From positions 557,001 through 621,000 of the forward strand of contig JAMJFZ010000818.1 in assembly GCA_026225945.1 (NCBI GenBank): a stretch of DNA of 64,000 nucleotides, in the 5' to 3' direction. The DNA comes from Cricetomys ansorgei. Lineage: Eukaryota; Chordata; Mammalia; Rodentia; Nesomyidae. This document shows positions 21,475 through 33,049 of the stretch, piece after piece. The translations under genes were made by a program, and so were the position numbers. The notes under the pieces are model-generated. The model had not been told where the DNA came from and ran no database searches. It saw nothing but the letters and a program-made list of their open reading frames with translations. How positions within the stretch are numbered: the first letter of the stretch is position 1; each line of letters starts with the position of its first letter.

Positions 21475-22490
21475 CTCTCGACTCTGGTTTCATGACTGCT
21501 GTGCCCACAGCAGCAATCCGCTGGATTGCACATCTGTCACTTTCCTTCCCCGCCCCTCCCCCGTCTTTCCATTTCCTCCACTGTGTTTCTTGGAACCATC
21601 TCCCTAATAAATGGCTTGCGCCTACGTCTCTGCTCACAGCAAGGCAGGCGACACAGATGTAGTCAGCACAATCACACACGAGAAGAGTATCGATGGGAGA
21701 GGAGCCAGGACCGTCATGTGCTGCCCAGGAAGGGAGCGGCCTGAAGTCAGACAGGAAGTACAGTGACTAGACCTCTCAGCGTCTAGACAAATAAGGATCC
21801 GTTGTGGGTTAGATGGTCTTCTCAGAGCCCTCCAGCATCAGCTCTTCCCCATCAATCACTTCAGTGCCTACAAAGCGCGTGTGGACTCTGTCCCGGGACA
21901 TGGGCAGAGCTTGGGGAAGATGAAGCTTGCGCTGCTTGGTTCCTGTCTCAGGAGAGAGTCCCTGGGCACGGCTGAGCTCACCACCATACATAACGCACAA
22001 GCACAACCAATAAAACTGACTGTAAAACACTTTGCAGATCCAAAGTGCCACATAAATGCTAAATAAGAAAATTAATCTTAGTTACGAAGAACTCACGCTG
22101 CAAGACTCGAGTGGTTTGGAGACTGGGGCCAGGGGAAAAGGAGCCTATGCTGTCTCCCGCTCTCCCTCTCTCCACACCACCAAGATAAATGCACGTCTGC
22201 CTGAGAAGCACGCGGAGGGTACATGCATACTAACGTGCATGCACGTTGGCACTCCCAGGCATGTATATCTCCACACATAAACACATGTACAACACAGGTA
22301 GTCATAGCATACAACTACATACATCTATGCCCAGGCATCTCTTCCTATCACACATAGGTATCTGTGTGTACCCCTGACACAAAGGCACGCATGCACATGG
22401 GACTCATACGTCGTACACGCACCGACCGAGATTTACCAACGCAGCCCAGGCATCCTTGTAGGCCTTGTGAAGTTTCATAGTTCACAGATA
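21475..22490. other. No gene or repeat recognised
   Basis: Unique DNA. 22210-22400 is rich in CACATG/GCATGC-type alternating sequence. Confidence 0.45.
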
Positions 22491-22606
22491 TGGAGGAAGG
22501 GCAGTGGGAAGGAGGAGGAAAAACAGAAAAGGGGGTGGGAAGAAAATTAGGAGGGATGGAGGAAGAAAAAGTACGAAAGAGGGAAGGAGAGGGAGGAAAC
22601 AGAACA
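22491..22606 (+). repeat. Purine-rich tract
   Basis: About 115 bases dominated by GGA, GAAA and AGGG units on the plus strand. Confidence 0.8.
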
Positions 22607-22841
22607 AAGTGTACAACGCACTCAACCAGCCTCCCGCGGCTGTGCGAACCTCAACACAGCCCTCAGCCTCTCATTATTTTCTTTTGCAAAATGGGCATTA
22701 ACAGTCACTCAAAAGGGGTATTTTTCTGAAGTTAGCAAGTGATGATCAAGATGAAGAAGATTCTCAGGGTAAACAGTGTAGCTAGTCTATGCAGATGGCA
22801 GAGGCCATGAGAGAGATACTGAAGATTTAAATATGGTGTCG

Positions 22842-22995
22842 TGCCAGGTGGTAGAAGTACATGCCTTAAATCCCAGCACTCGGGAGGCAGAGGCAGGCGG
22901 ATCTCTGTGAGTTCGAGGCCAGCCTGGTCTACAGAGTGAGTTCCAGGACAGCCAGAGTTACGACAGAGAAACCCTGTCTGGAAAAATCAAAATAA
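22842..22995 (+). repeat. B1 SINE, near full length
   Basis: GCCAGGTGGTAGAAGTACATGCC, TAAATCCCAGCACTCGGGAGG, GAGTTCGAGGCCAGCCTGGTC and CCAGAGTTACGACAGAGAAACC are in full B1 order, ending in an A-rich tail. The TTACGACAGAGA variant recurs in other copies here. Confidence 0.96.
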
Positions 22996-23136
22996 ATCAA
23001 TCATGGTGTCATGGCAGTGACAGAGAGAAGGGTGGAAAAAGGAGGGATGAAGGCGGCCATTACCCCACAGCTGTGGTTCTCAGCCCTGGCTGGGAAGTAG
23101 AATTTTCTTTGGAAGCTTTTAAAGATCTTGACACCA

Positions 23137-23345
23137 GAGCTAGAGAGACACTGCTTTTACAAAGGACCTGGGTTCAAATCACAACACCCACATGGGAGTC
23201 CACAGCTCCAGGGTATCTGACGCCCTCTTGGCCTCCTTGGGCACCTGTGCACATGCTGCATGCACACATGCTCACATACATACAATGCATGCTCACATAC
23301 ATACATACAATGCATGCACATGCACACAAAATCTTCTTAAAAAAA
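23137..23345 (+). repeat. B3-type SINE
   Basis: GCTAGAGAGACACTGC head, GGACCTGGGTTCAAATC B box, AGCTCCAGGGTATCTGACGCCCTCTTGGCC body, and a tail of CACATACATACAATGCATG repeats ending in AAAAAAATAAA. Confidence 0.85.
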
Positions 23346-24935
23346 TAAAACTCCTGATTTCAAGCCATGCTCAGAACCCTGTCTCCAGCCCTCAGGAAAG
23401 GCTCAGCAGACAGCCTCAATCTTCCCACAGCAACATACTCTCTCCCTCCCTCCCAAAAGTCAAAGGAGAGAGTTCTTTTCACTGGCCATGACATCTCCAG
23501 CCTCTCCACCCCTGCCCCCAACACTCTCTTGTTCAGATGAAGTAGAACCAGAGACGAGCCTGTTTGTCAAGCATAACAAGAAACTAAGCATCCAGTTTTG
23601 CCCAGCTGGAGGGCATCCAGCTGAGTCCGCACGAGAATATGGATCCTACTGGCAAAAAGTGGGACGCCAAGCATTCCAACCCGAAGGAGAGAGGCACCCG
23701 GAGTCTGCGTTCAACAGGGGCAGCTGGGAGCCTCTGCCTGGGCCAGGGAGAGAGAAATTTAGACATCTGTGTTTTCCTCTTGCAGTGGAGGTTGAGTCAG
23801 AGGCCTAGACAAGGAGAGAGAGGACTGATGTCCCAGCAGCCAGTTGGGATCATAGGGTTGGGAGTCGGCCAGGCTGAGGTTCCAGTGCTGGAGCTGCAGT
23901 GTTCAGCTGTGAGGCCCTGGGCGTTGCATCATCATCTGAATTCAGCATCGTGACCCAGGTCCCTCCAGAGCTGTCTTGGAGGTTAGAAGGGAACCAGTTC
24001 TGCAGTCGGCCATTGTAAGTACAGTCACGTGGCTATGCAGCATCTTTGTGAGATGCTGGCTTGCCCAGCCCTGTCAGTATTGACTTAGTTACATTTCCCT
24101 GCATCCTTCTTACCACCTAGGCCCATCACTGATTCCTGTCTATTTTTGCTTTGATCTAGACAGACTCATGATTGACAGGCTCTGAGCACATCACTCTGGA
24201 CTTGCAAATCATACCCTGTGCGGCTGATGTGATTTGCAAAGGACTTTGGGTGGCAGACGATGTCAGAATCGAATCCCAGTCTTAAAGAAATTCTAGTTGT
24301 TATGTCTAAACCCAAAGATCCCTCATTACTAGTCAGGTCAAGATTTGAACCTGTGAAGTATCTAGAATCCATACCCTGAACCCAGCTCCTAGAGTTTCAC
24401 CGAAGCTCTCAAGTACACAGCGATTCATCTATGTTCACTCAGACCAGAGGGCAGAGCTGCCACTGGATGGATGGCTGCCTCCGATAACCTTGGGGCTTCT
24501 GCTGAGTTGACCCCTCCCAGACATGTCCTAACTAGACCTGTGACCCTGGATACTTCTCCTGACAAGAGGCTTTCTGAGCCTGCTGCTCTTGTGCCAGATG
24601 CAGGAAGGCAGCTGCAGGAGCTGCTCACCAGGGAGGCCCAGCAGCTCCTAGTGTCCCCTCCTGTCCTCGGTGCTTGGTGCTCTGTGGGGAAGGCTATGAT
24701 CTCCCAGCCCCTGGGTGCTTTCTTCAGAAAGCACAAACAAGATGGAGAGACATGCCTGTTAGATTGCGTGCAGGCCTCACGTGCTGTGGGACGGTTTAGA
24801 GCTGGCATGTGATACCAAGAGAAGGTTCCCTGTGGAGCCCAGGGGATGCCAGCAGTCCCTCACGGCTGCAGAGCCCAGTGTGGTCTGTGTTGACCACGGG
24901 AGCTGCGTGTGAGGCTGAGGGCGCTGAGACCAAAT
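23346..24935. other. No supportable gene; possible MIR near 23860-23940
   Basis: AGTCGGCCAGGCTGAGGTTCC and CAGCTGTGAGGCCCTGGGC recall the MIR head. The opposing frames at 24425-24812 are both open. The string RQLQELLTREAQQLL at 24603-24647 is helix-like, but no splice sites support an exon. Confidence 0.4.
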
Positions 24936-24966
24936 AGAACATGGAACATGTTCATGGAACATGTGG

Positions 24967-26664
24967 ATTCCACGGGACATCTTAGAAACTCCTAACGGCA
25001 GAAGAAATGGAAGGCCTTGGTGACTCAAGCTGGTCTGAGGAAGCTCCAGCCAGCCACCTGCCAAGTGCTGGGGACGGGCTGCCTCCTCAACCATTTCTGC
25101 CACAGTCCAGACGCAAGGACCCATCCGTGAAGAATGGAAGCTGGGTCAAAGGCTCCAAGTTGGCGTCCCAAGGGAGAGACTGAGAAATGTCCTTTGGATA
25201 AGGGTTTATCAGGAGAGTGACCAAAGCCACAAATTGGGAGACAGTAGCACCTTAAGGACGGAGGAGGACCATGTAACTGAGAGGGGGTTCCTTATATTCT
25301 TATAGGCCTGAGAGGAAGTGATAAGGAGCTATGGCACGCGATTGGTGAGTCCTCCATAGTACACACTCGTCCCCGAATCCGTCCTGACAGTGAGGAGGGC
25401 AAGAATCTGCAAAACAAATTCTTTTAGTTCTGGAAGCCAAATTGCTATAGTTTCAGGAATTTTCAAAGTCCAACCGAAATGGAGCTTTGCACAATGGCGT
25501 GCACTGGGAACCAGAGGTAGAACCCGCCCTCTAGACCGTCTCCACCTTCCAGAGAGAAAGGGTTTCTTTTCCTCACTGGACACCAGAGCAGAGGCAAGCT
25601 GAGCTCACAGCCTCTGTCCTGATACTAATTCCATCTTGCACAGCGTAAAACCTGCTCCGCTGCGCAGGGATGGACGGGTCTCCAGCACCGAGGCAGATGG
25701 CAGCTCCCGGTCCTCCCTGGTAGTTTCTCCGTCCCTCTCTCCACCGTCTCTCAACCCACAGGTCAAGCCTAACGCTCTGGGTCCACCCTCACTGAGATTA
25801 CTTCAGGAATGATTTCTGACCACTGGCTTCCAGAAAATGCTTCCGTCCTTAGAAAGACAAAAAAAAAAAATCAAAAAGACTCGTCTCTCCTTGCTTAGGC
25901 AATGGTGTGTGCATCAAGAAGCCAGGCTAGGAGCAATCCCAAGAGCTCAGAGATTTTTTTTAAAATCCAAGTTAGATATTGTTCAAGTACTGATGAGCCA
26001 CTGAGCCGGATGACCACCGGTCACCAGTTACAGATGCAATGGATGTCTTTCTTGAGTTCATCAAACCCAGACGTTTCCACCACTTGCAGCCAGAAGTACC
26101 ACTGTTTATCAACGAGCTCTAAATTCTGGTGCAAAACTGCAAGCGTTCTAATCTCCACTTCACCAACAGCTGGTCGTGTGACCCCTGGGTCGTGACCTTC
26201 CTGACCTTGGTTTTTGTTCCTTCTCACAATCCCATCAACAGCGACAATCCAGGGTCACTGCAAGGCCCCAAGGAGAGGGTGGACATCAAAGCAGTTTGCA
26301 AATTAAAAAACCCCAGGGCATGGCTGGACACTGCTATTGTTGCTGATATTACAATCTCAGCAGGGCCAGCGGCATCCTGGGGGAGGCGCAGTGGCTGTCC
26401 CCATTCCTGGGGATGTTCTGGGAGAAGGTAGCAGCTGGAAGGACTCAGATAAGGTATTTGCATTCTTCCAGCCTCCCCTGCCCACAGCTCCTCTGGCTGA
26501 GCCAGGCGCCCAGCCAGCAGCCTGCGCCATACATGGAGGCCAGGACATTGAGGTGAGGGAGCCCTGTCAGCCCTGCCAGGGAAGGTCGCGCGCCAGTCAA
26601 GGTACAAGGTCCCAGCTATTGCTTCCTGACAGGCTTCCCTGCACCCAGATTCCTTGTCCTGCAC
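24967..26664. other. No supportable gene or recognised repeat
   Basis: About 1.7 kb of unique DNA. Overlapping frames at 26129-26684 on both strands cancel. A short poly-A lies at 25859-25870. Confidence 0.4.
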
Positions 26665-26815
26665 ATCTCATTCAGTCCCCGTGACAACTCCATGAAGTAG
26701 ATTTATGCCTGCTACATGGACGAGACAGCCAGAGCTGAGGGGTTAATGAATGTGCCCACGTTTACACAGCCAGGTCTGGAAGGTTCAAGCCTGTGTGACT
26801 CCAGTGCCAGTCTCC
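26665..26815 (-). repeat. MIR SINE
   Basis: GTCCCCGTGACAACTCCATGAAGTAG, GAGCTGAGGGGTTAATGAATGTGCCC, TTTACACAGCCAGGTCTGGAAGG and TTCAAGCCTGTGTGACTCC are in reverse-complement MIR order. Confidence 0.75.
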
Positions 26816-26904
26816 TGTCCACGGTGCTGAGACCACCAATATTAAGTGCCACTCAAGCTGCCGGAAGAAGCAGCCCTGTTATAACGGGCTTTGGAGAGCG
26901 GCTT

Positions 26905-27115
26905 TTGCTGGCGCAACAGATGGCTCCGTGGGTAAAGGTGCACTTGCCTGCCAAGACCAACGACCTGACTTCCATCCAGAGGACACGGCAGGAGGGGAGA
27001 ACCAACTTCCACAAATTGTTCTCTGACCTACACACACACACCATGGCAAGCATGAGTCTAGACATACAAACACACACCCGTGAACACATACACAAGACAA
27101 ATACATACGTAAATG
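26905..27115 (+). repeat. tRNA-derived SINE (B4/B3 superfamily)
   Basis: CAACAGATGGCTCCGTGGGTAAAGG head, GACCTGACTTCCATCCAG B box, GGGGAGAACCAACTTCCACAAATTG and TTCTCTGACCTACACACAC body, then an ACACATACA tail. Confidence 0.72.
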
Positions 27116-27134
27116 AGTAACTAATACTGTGTTT

Positions 27135-27141
<7 letters not shown>

Positions 27142-27171
<30 letters not shown>
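27142..27171. repeat. (TG)n microsatellite
   Basis: About 15 TG units next to the preceding SINE. Confidence 0.95.
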
Positions 27172-27172
<1 letters not shown>

Positions 27173-27594
27173 CAAGAAACTGCTCAGTGCTCAGAAAGAA
27201 AAGACAGGAGGAAGCCCTGACACCCTGCCTTCATTTTCCATCAGCCTGGCCTCTAGGGAAAAAAAACAAAAAACATTCTTGGTGGAAATCCAGGTCCTCA
27301 ATAAAGACATTTCAAAGGAGGTTAACGTTCTCTGAAAAAGAAAAGATATAGACATGTGTTGAACGTGGCTTTCTCTGAGAGTTTTGGGGAGACACCACAG
27401 GGGATGTGAGAAGGAGCTTTGGGGAACAGGCCGGAGTCTGTGTATGACCCTCTCCCAACCAGATCCCCTCTCTGCACAGCCCCAGGCCTGGGATGCCAAG
27501 TGGTAAACATGGCAGCCTTGTTGTGCGAATCCCCAGTGTGTGTGACCAGCGGGGATCACCGAGAGACTCAAATGCTGGGAGAAGTTCAAAGGTA
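27172..27594. other. No gene recognised
   Basis: Three overlapping minus-strand frames, none with homology. Unique DNA. Confidence 0.4.
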
Positions 27595-27706
27595 AGAGGT
27601 GTCCGCACACCTACTGTAATCCCCAACACTCAAGAGGCTGAGGCTGGAGGATGGCTGTGAGCTCAGGATCAGCCCTGACTACATAGGAAGATCCCTATCT
27701 CAAAGA
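27595..27706 (+). repeat. B1-like SINE, old
   Basis: CTGTAATCCCCAACACTCAAGAGGCTGAGGC, GGAGGATGGCTGTGAGCTCAGG and CTGACTACATAGGAAGATCCC correspond to B1/proto-B1 in order. Confidence 0.62.
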
Positions 27707-27710
27707 GAGA

Positions 27711-27711
27711 T

Positions 27712-27805
<94 letters not shown>
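27711..27805. repeat. (TAGA)n then (GA)n compound microsatellite
   Basis: A TAGA tetranucleotide tract of about 10 units (27711-27752) passes directly into about 24 GA units (27757-27805). Confidence 0.97.
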
Positions 27806-27810
<5 letters not shown>

Positions 27811-28394
27811 CAAGACTAAGACAGGGATAGAGAGAGATGTGAGAGAGGGTTAGTTCTAGCTCCCAGCTCCCATCACTGTACTGCCATACTAGATCCTCTG
27901 CAGCTCCAGCCCTCGGGTTCTGCCCAGGTATTAGCTCCCCCAAACTCTCCCAGTCCATAATTGTGTTTATATATTCAAATGTAGGGGTGAGACCAGCCCC
28001 CGCCATCTCTGGACGCCTCCACAACACTCACACACACACTTCAGCCTTCCTAACTCAGCCAGGTCTTCTGAGACCTCAGTAAACCTTCATGCGAATGTTT
28101 TCAGACTTGTTTTCTCACGGCTCCCTGAGCATGATGGGTGGGGTGGGTCGGTGGCAGTCTGGGACACTCCATCAAAGAGTTGGACTGTCCTGGCTCAGCA
28201 GTTTCGGGAAACTGCCATGGGGAGGGGGTGGGGCGGAGCTTTGAGGAACTTCTGGTTTGTTCTGTTGTGTGATGTCATTTCCTCTCAAGATAAAGAACTT
28301 TTAGGTTTGGAGAAGGAAGATTCCAGCTGCCTCCTCCTGGTTCTCAGGAGACTGGAGGACAGTGTAGCCAACAGCACATGGCAGAAGATGGTAT
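27806..28394. other. No gene or repeat recognised
   Basis: Unique DNA. Confidence 0.45.
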
Positions 28395-28505
28395 ACTTGC
28401 TTTTATTGTCACTGTGACCAGACATCTGGCAGAGGCAACTTAAGGGAGGAAGAGCTTCTCCTGGCTCATGGTTAACAGGAGAAGTCCATCATAGGGAAGG
28501 CATGG
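28395..28505 (-). mobile_element. Class III LTR fragment
   Basis: ATTGTCACTGTGACCAGAC, GGCAACTTAAGGGAGGAAGAGC and TCATAGGGAAGGCATGGTGG match one end of the LTR family found at 5817 and elsewhere, in the opposite orientation to the next feature. Confidence 0.55.
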
Positions 28506-28514
28506 TGGTTCTGT

Positions 28515-28905
28515 GGTTAATTTTAAACGTTCACTTTCCACAGCCTAGATTTACCTTGGGAGAGAATCTTAAAAGGAAAATGTCCAGTTCAGGTTAACCT
28601 GTGAACATGTCTGTGGGTGACTGCCTTGACTGTTAATTGGTGTAGGAAGACCTAGTCCACTGTGGGCGACACCATTCCCTAGACAAAGGACTCTGGCTGT
28701 AATTCAGGAGAAAGCTAGGTGAGAGCTAGCAGGTAGCATGGGTGCACTGTTACTCTCTGCTCTTGACTATGGATATGATACGACTAGCTGCTTTAGTTCC
28801 TGCCTTGACTTCTCCAAAATGATGACTGCAACCTGGAAGTATAAATTAAAATACCCTCACACACATATAAGTTGCTTTTTCTCAGTATTTTATCAGAGTA
28901 ACAAA
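28515..28905 (+). mobile_element. Class III LTR copy, sense orientation
   Basis: GTGACTGCCTTGACTGTTAATTG, GACCTAGTCCACTGTGGGCGACACCATTCCC, TTGACTATGGATATGATACGACTAGCTGC and TATTTTATCAGAGTAACAAATG follow the family in the opposite direction to most copies here. The polyadenylation signal has decayed. Confidence 0.72.
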
Positions 28906-29293
28906 TGAAAATGGGGTGGTGGCTGATGTAGCTGGGTCTGGGTGGAGGGGAGGTATGGTTTGCAGCAAGGCTGGAGATACATCTTGGTGGACCGAGAAGC
29001 AGAGGATGCTGGCGCAAGTAGAGCTGGGCTAGAACCTTCTCCAGCCTTCTCCTGGCCACCTATTTCCTCCAACTGCACCCCATCTCAAAGCTCCACTGCT
29101 TCCTAGAACAATATCACCAGCTGGGGAACAAATGTTGAGGGACATTTCACAGCCAAATCACGTGATATGCAGCTCTTACACAAGCTCACTCCCTTTCCAG
29201 TACACGGATCTTTAAATGTGTGGGGTGCTCTCTTGTAGGTTCACACGTTGTAGCCGCCCAATTATCCTGGAGCATACGGATGAAGGCCGTTGT

Positions 29294-29338
29294 GGGCACA
29301 CATGCACACACACACATGCACGCACACACACGCGTATA
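29294..29338. repeat. CA-rich alternating purine/pyrimidine tract
   Basis: GCACACATGCACACACACACATGCACGC and a CGCGTATA end. Short Z-DNA-prone stretch. Confidence 0.85.
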
Positions 29339-29369
29339 TTCAAATGCATGAATGGGAACTTGCATCTGT

Positions 29370-29610
29370 TCATTGAACAGCTCTAATGTGCCAGGCACTA
29401 GGCAAGGCGTTTTACACACCCCTTGCCCATTTAAACCCTGAAGGGTTCTGTGAGAGGATAATGGTTGTCTCCATTGAGATGTTTGGGGCTCAGAATTTGA
29501 ATAGTTTTCCCAACCTCACAGGGCTAAAAGTCACAGCAAGGGATTAAAAGGACAAATCCGAGGCTCCTGTTCTCAGCTGTGCACTACACCGGCTCAGCAC
29601 CCTCCAGAAG
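29370..29610 (-). repeat. MIR SINE, nearly full length
   Basis: CATTGAACAGCTCTAATGTGCCAGGCACTAGGC, GCGTTTTACACACCCC, TTCCCAACCTCACAGGGCTAAAAG and CAAATCCGAGGCTCC reproduce the reverse-complement MIR from end to head. Confidence 0.86.
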
Positions 29611-29839
29611 GAGCCTAAAAACGGTGGGCGAAAGGTCAGCCAGTGGGGGCAGCTGCAGAGCAATGCGCCCCCTCCCAAGGGCTCTCCTTAAATGTTCTTC
29701 TCAAAAACAATGTCCCCTCAAATAGGCAGTTTGCGGGGAGATGATAATGGAGTCAAGTTTCAAGAGACGCAACATGTGACCGGTCATCTCTGCCCCTTCG
29801 CACTCCGGGGAAGATAATCACCAACTTGGCAGGACCTGG

Positions 29840-30190
29840 GAAGAGAGTCTCAAGGAGGAATATGTCAGTTTGGTCTGTGGGCGTGCCTATGGGGGACTGT
29901 CTCGACTGCTTTAACTGATGAGGGGAGGCACAGCCTGAAAGGGCCGCTACTATTTCCCAGTTTGAGTCCTGCGTTGCTAAAGAGGTGAGAGAGCTGAGCT
30001 GGATCGCTGGCGTGCGTGCATCCATCTCTCTCGACTGTGGCTGTGGTGTGACCACCTGTTTCAAGTTCCTGCTGCCTTGAATCTTCTGCCACAATGGACT
30101 GTACACCTGAGACTGTGAGCTAAGTTAACCCTTTCTTTCCTGGTGTGCTTAATGTTGGGGTGTTTTATCCTGGCAACATTAATGAAACTA
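29840..30190 (+). mobile_element. Class III LTR copy, sense orientation
   Basis: GTCTGTGGGCGTGCCTATGGGGGACTGTC, CTCTCGACTGTGGCTGTGG, TTCAAGTTCCTGCTGCCTTGAATC, CCACAATGGACTGTACACC and TGTTTTATCCTGGCAACATTAATG are in family order. Confidence 0.77.
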
Positions 30191-30474
30191 AAACCATGGG
30201 TTTTTACATCCAGTGGGCAGGACATCTTTGAAGCAAAATCCCTAGGCACATCGGATAAATATTCACATCTATCCATGGAGAAAACCCGGGATGCAAAGAA
30301 GGAAGGAGACTGTCCCAGTAGCAACACTGCCAAGATCCTCATCAACACAGATTGGGGCCCAAATGTTTTATTCACAGTACACAGAGGTGATCATCCTGTA
30401 CTAAGAACCTGAGCAATGAAGTGACTTCCCCCAAGGTGTCACACGATGATGGTGTTGCCGGGAAGACGCCAACT

Positions 30475-30720
30475 GTTATGGTTTCAATGTGAAATGTCAC
30501 ACACAGCACCCCACCACGCACAGTTGAGTGTTTGAATACGTGGTGTCCAGTGAGTGTGCTATTTGGGGAGGTTGTAGAAACTCTAAGAGAAGGAGCTTTC
30601 CGGGCATGAGTCACCAGTGGGCGGGGCTTAGGGTTTCAGCTTCCTGGTCAGCGGCATGTAGCCCGCACGCTTCCTCAGCATGCTTCCCATCCACAACGGA
30701 CTGTACCCCCCAAACCAAGA
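30475..30720 (+). mobile_element. MaLR LTR
   Basis: Starts TGTTATGGTTTCAATGTGAAATGTC, then GGGGAGGTTGTAGAAAC, TCACCAGTGGGCGGGGC and CCACAACGGACTGTACCCC, the order of rodent MaLR LTRs. The 3' end is truncated before the polyadenylation signal. Confidence 0.75.
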
Positions 30721-30739
30721 GAAACAGCCAGCATAGCCA

Positions 30740-30935
30740 ACTACTAAATGCTGACCACGACCCCAAAAACCTGCATGATGCCTAACACCTACTGGTGTTT
30801 AATCACCGCAACATCCTGTAATTCTGGGGTGCCATTATCTCCCCATTACAGTAGCAAGCTGATGCCCACAGATGTGAACTGCCTCATCTACGACCTGGCA
30901 GCCAACAAAAGGAAAACCGGACCTTCCAACTCAGG
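30740..30935 (-). repeat. MIR SINE
   Basis: CAACTACTAAATGCTGACC, GTTTAATCACCGCAACATCCTG, GCCATTATCTCCCCATTACAG and GAACTGCCTCATCTACGACCTGG fit reverse-complement MIR. Confidence 0.6.
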
Positions 30936-30974
30936 TCTCTCTGGTTCTATGGGGTCTTGTCTTTAAAACTTTAT

Positions 30975-31172
30975 TACATTCATCCATTCATACATTCATT
31001 CATTCACTCATGCATGTGTGAGAACACATATGCGCCACAGCAGTCGTGTGGAGGTCAGAGAACAACTTGTGGGAGCTGGTTCCCTCCCTCCACCATGTGG
31101 ATCCCGGGGCTAGAACTTAGATCCTCAGACTGGCAGCAAGCACCTTTCTCTGCTGAGCCGTCTTGCTGACAA
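30975..31172 (-). repeat. tRNA-derived SINE (B4/B3 superfamily)
   Basis: Minus-strand order: head (complement of 'gctgagccgtcttgctgac'), complement of 'ccaccatgtggatcccgggg', complement of 'ggtcagagaacaacttgtgg', and a tail that reads as CATTCATTCATT repeats on the plus strand. Confidence 0.75.
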
Positions 31173-31472
31173 TCCTCCGCTGTGGTCTTAACCATGAAAG
31201 CACAGTTTCTTGCCATGTTTACAGGTTAATGGGGGCACCTGGCTGGACACAATGACAGAAACATGGTAGAAGATAAGAAAGAAACGGTGAGGGGCACACG
31301 GTGTGTGGATGGAGATGAGTGGGTGTGGGGGTCCTACTGCTTCTGTCAACGGACAGGCATGGTAGGCTTCTCGGGGAAGGTGGGCATCATAGGGTCTGTT
31401 ATGGAAAGGGTAGGACTTGAAGAGACTGGTAGGAGTTCAGAATGTTCCAGAAAGAACAACAGTGTGAGATGA

Positions 31473-31476
<4 letters not shown>

Positions 31477-31511
<35 letters not shown>

Positions 31512-31670
31512 CATATATTGTTGCAGGCATATATGTAGATGTATATATATTATACATATATATATGCAATATACATGTCTATACATATACATATATATAC
31601 AGCCACATATATATACATATATGTGTGTGTATGTATGTGTGTATATATATGCAATATACATGTGTGTGTA

Positions 31671-31733
<63 letters not shown>
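31477..31733. repeat. Compound TG/TA microsatellite, about 257 bp
   Basis: A (GT)n start, then mixed TATACATATATG units including two copies of 'atatgcaatatacatgt', a second TGTGTATG block, and about 27 pure TA units at 31680-31733. Almost wholly alternating purine/pyrimidine. Confidence 0.97.
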
Positions 31734-31737
<4 letters not shown>

Positions 31738-33049
31738 GAGAAATGAGAACAGTCTTGCTGGCTCCTGATCCTGACAGCCAAGAAAGCTCACCTCCTCATC
31801 TCTGTCAAACATGCAGGTCTTAGCTGGTCACCCTGTTCCCACAGAGCCTGCTTTTTCTTTTCCTCTGAGTCTCTTTTTAACTTCACGGAGAACTCTCCAC
31901 ACCTCACACCCCCACCCCTGCGCTCTCCGTCTACCTCTGCCCATTCTGACATAAGCCTGGCAGAGACAATGATCCTTATCAGTTTGGCGATCCACTGGGT
32001 TAGCGTCAATCTGAGTGTGGGAACCAGGAAGAACCACTCAAGGGGCGGGCAGAGGGTTCAGAACCAGGGACAGAGGTGCGCCGCCCAGACTGCCTCTTGG
32101 GGTGGTTTCTCCCTGCTGACCCAGCAGGTGCCATTTGGAGAGCTCTAGGAAGAACAGAAGTTCCATCCCTGACTCCTTCCTCCCTCCCCTCCGCCCCTCC
32201 TTTCTCCATCCCTCCCCCTCCCTCTTCTCTCCCTCCCCACTTCTTTCTAGATCTCAGCAGGTGACTCGCAGGCATAAGCAGACACAGCCCTGGGCCCCGC
32301 CCAGTACACAAACCACCGCAGTAGCAGTCACCAGCAGACGCCTGGGCCTGACTCCCACCAAACCTTACCCAGAAGCCACCCCCAAACCTGGCATCCTCTA
32401 ACTTGGGTTCAGGAGGCCCAACACAGCCCACAGAGACAATGCCCAGGTCGCCCCCTCCCGTGACAGACTCCTCAACTCTTCTCTGACAGAACAACTTTGA
32501 CAAACTCTCCTTCCTCCTGTCTGGTGAGTCCTCAGGGACTCCAGCCAGACTGTTGCGATCCATATTTATCAGCTTGGGGCTCTCTTCCCTTTCCACCATC
32601 ACCCTCAGATCGTCTCCTGAGCTAATTGGGGAAGATGGATGGATGACGGCGCCCTATGTAACTCAATTAAGATAAAAGCTCCCACTTCACTGCTGCCAGC
32701 AATAGCTCCCGGTGCCGACATGTCTGGCGCGAGCCATTCTGTGGAGGAGGCCAGGGTCTCGGCAGTTGCTCTTGGTTCCAAAGCATCCGGGTTACACAGG
32801 CCTCACACCCTGGGCAGCCACGGAAGGTGAGGTAGGTAAGCCCTGCCCGTGCCTGCTGGTGATTTCTGGTCTCTGTATCCAGAATGTGGCCACTGCTGGC
32901 CACCTCCACCTGTCCAAGCCCCTGTGTCTTTCCCCTGCACAGGTAGGTCCCATCCCCCGGAATCTACCTGTTCCTATCCTTTCTTCTTCCTATAGCCCAT
33001 TTCCAACACAACATTACTGCTCTGTAACCCACTGAATATGTCAGTCAAA
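31734..33049. other. No supportable gene
   Basis: A 198-codon minus-strand frame (32006-32602) owes its glycine/glutamate/arginine-rich middle to a CCT-rich tract. It has no recognisable domain and a frame on the opposite strand is also open. No repeat recognised except that tract. Confidence 0.5.
32165..32250 (+). repeat. Pyrimidine-rich CCT tract
   Basis: About 85 nearly pure pyrimidines (CCTCCC/CCCTCC units) ending in TTCTTTCTAG. Confidence 0.85.

Noticed and set aside
24425..24812. Opposing 127- and 113-codon frames
   Set aside because: Neither has splice or start support, and both strands being open points to GC-rich chance frames.
32006..32602. 198-codon minus-strand open frame
   Set aside because: The glycine/glutamate/arginine-rich centre is a translation of the CCT tract at 32165-32250. 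A plus-strand frame is also open, and no domain, codon bias or splice support is seen.
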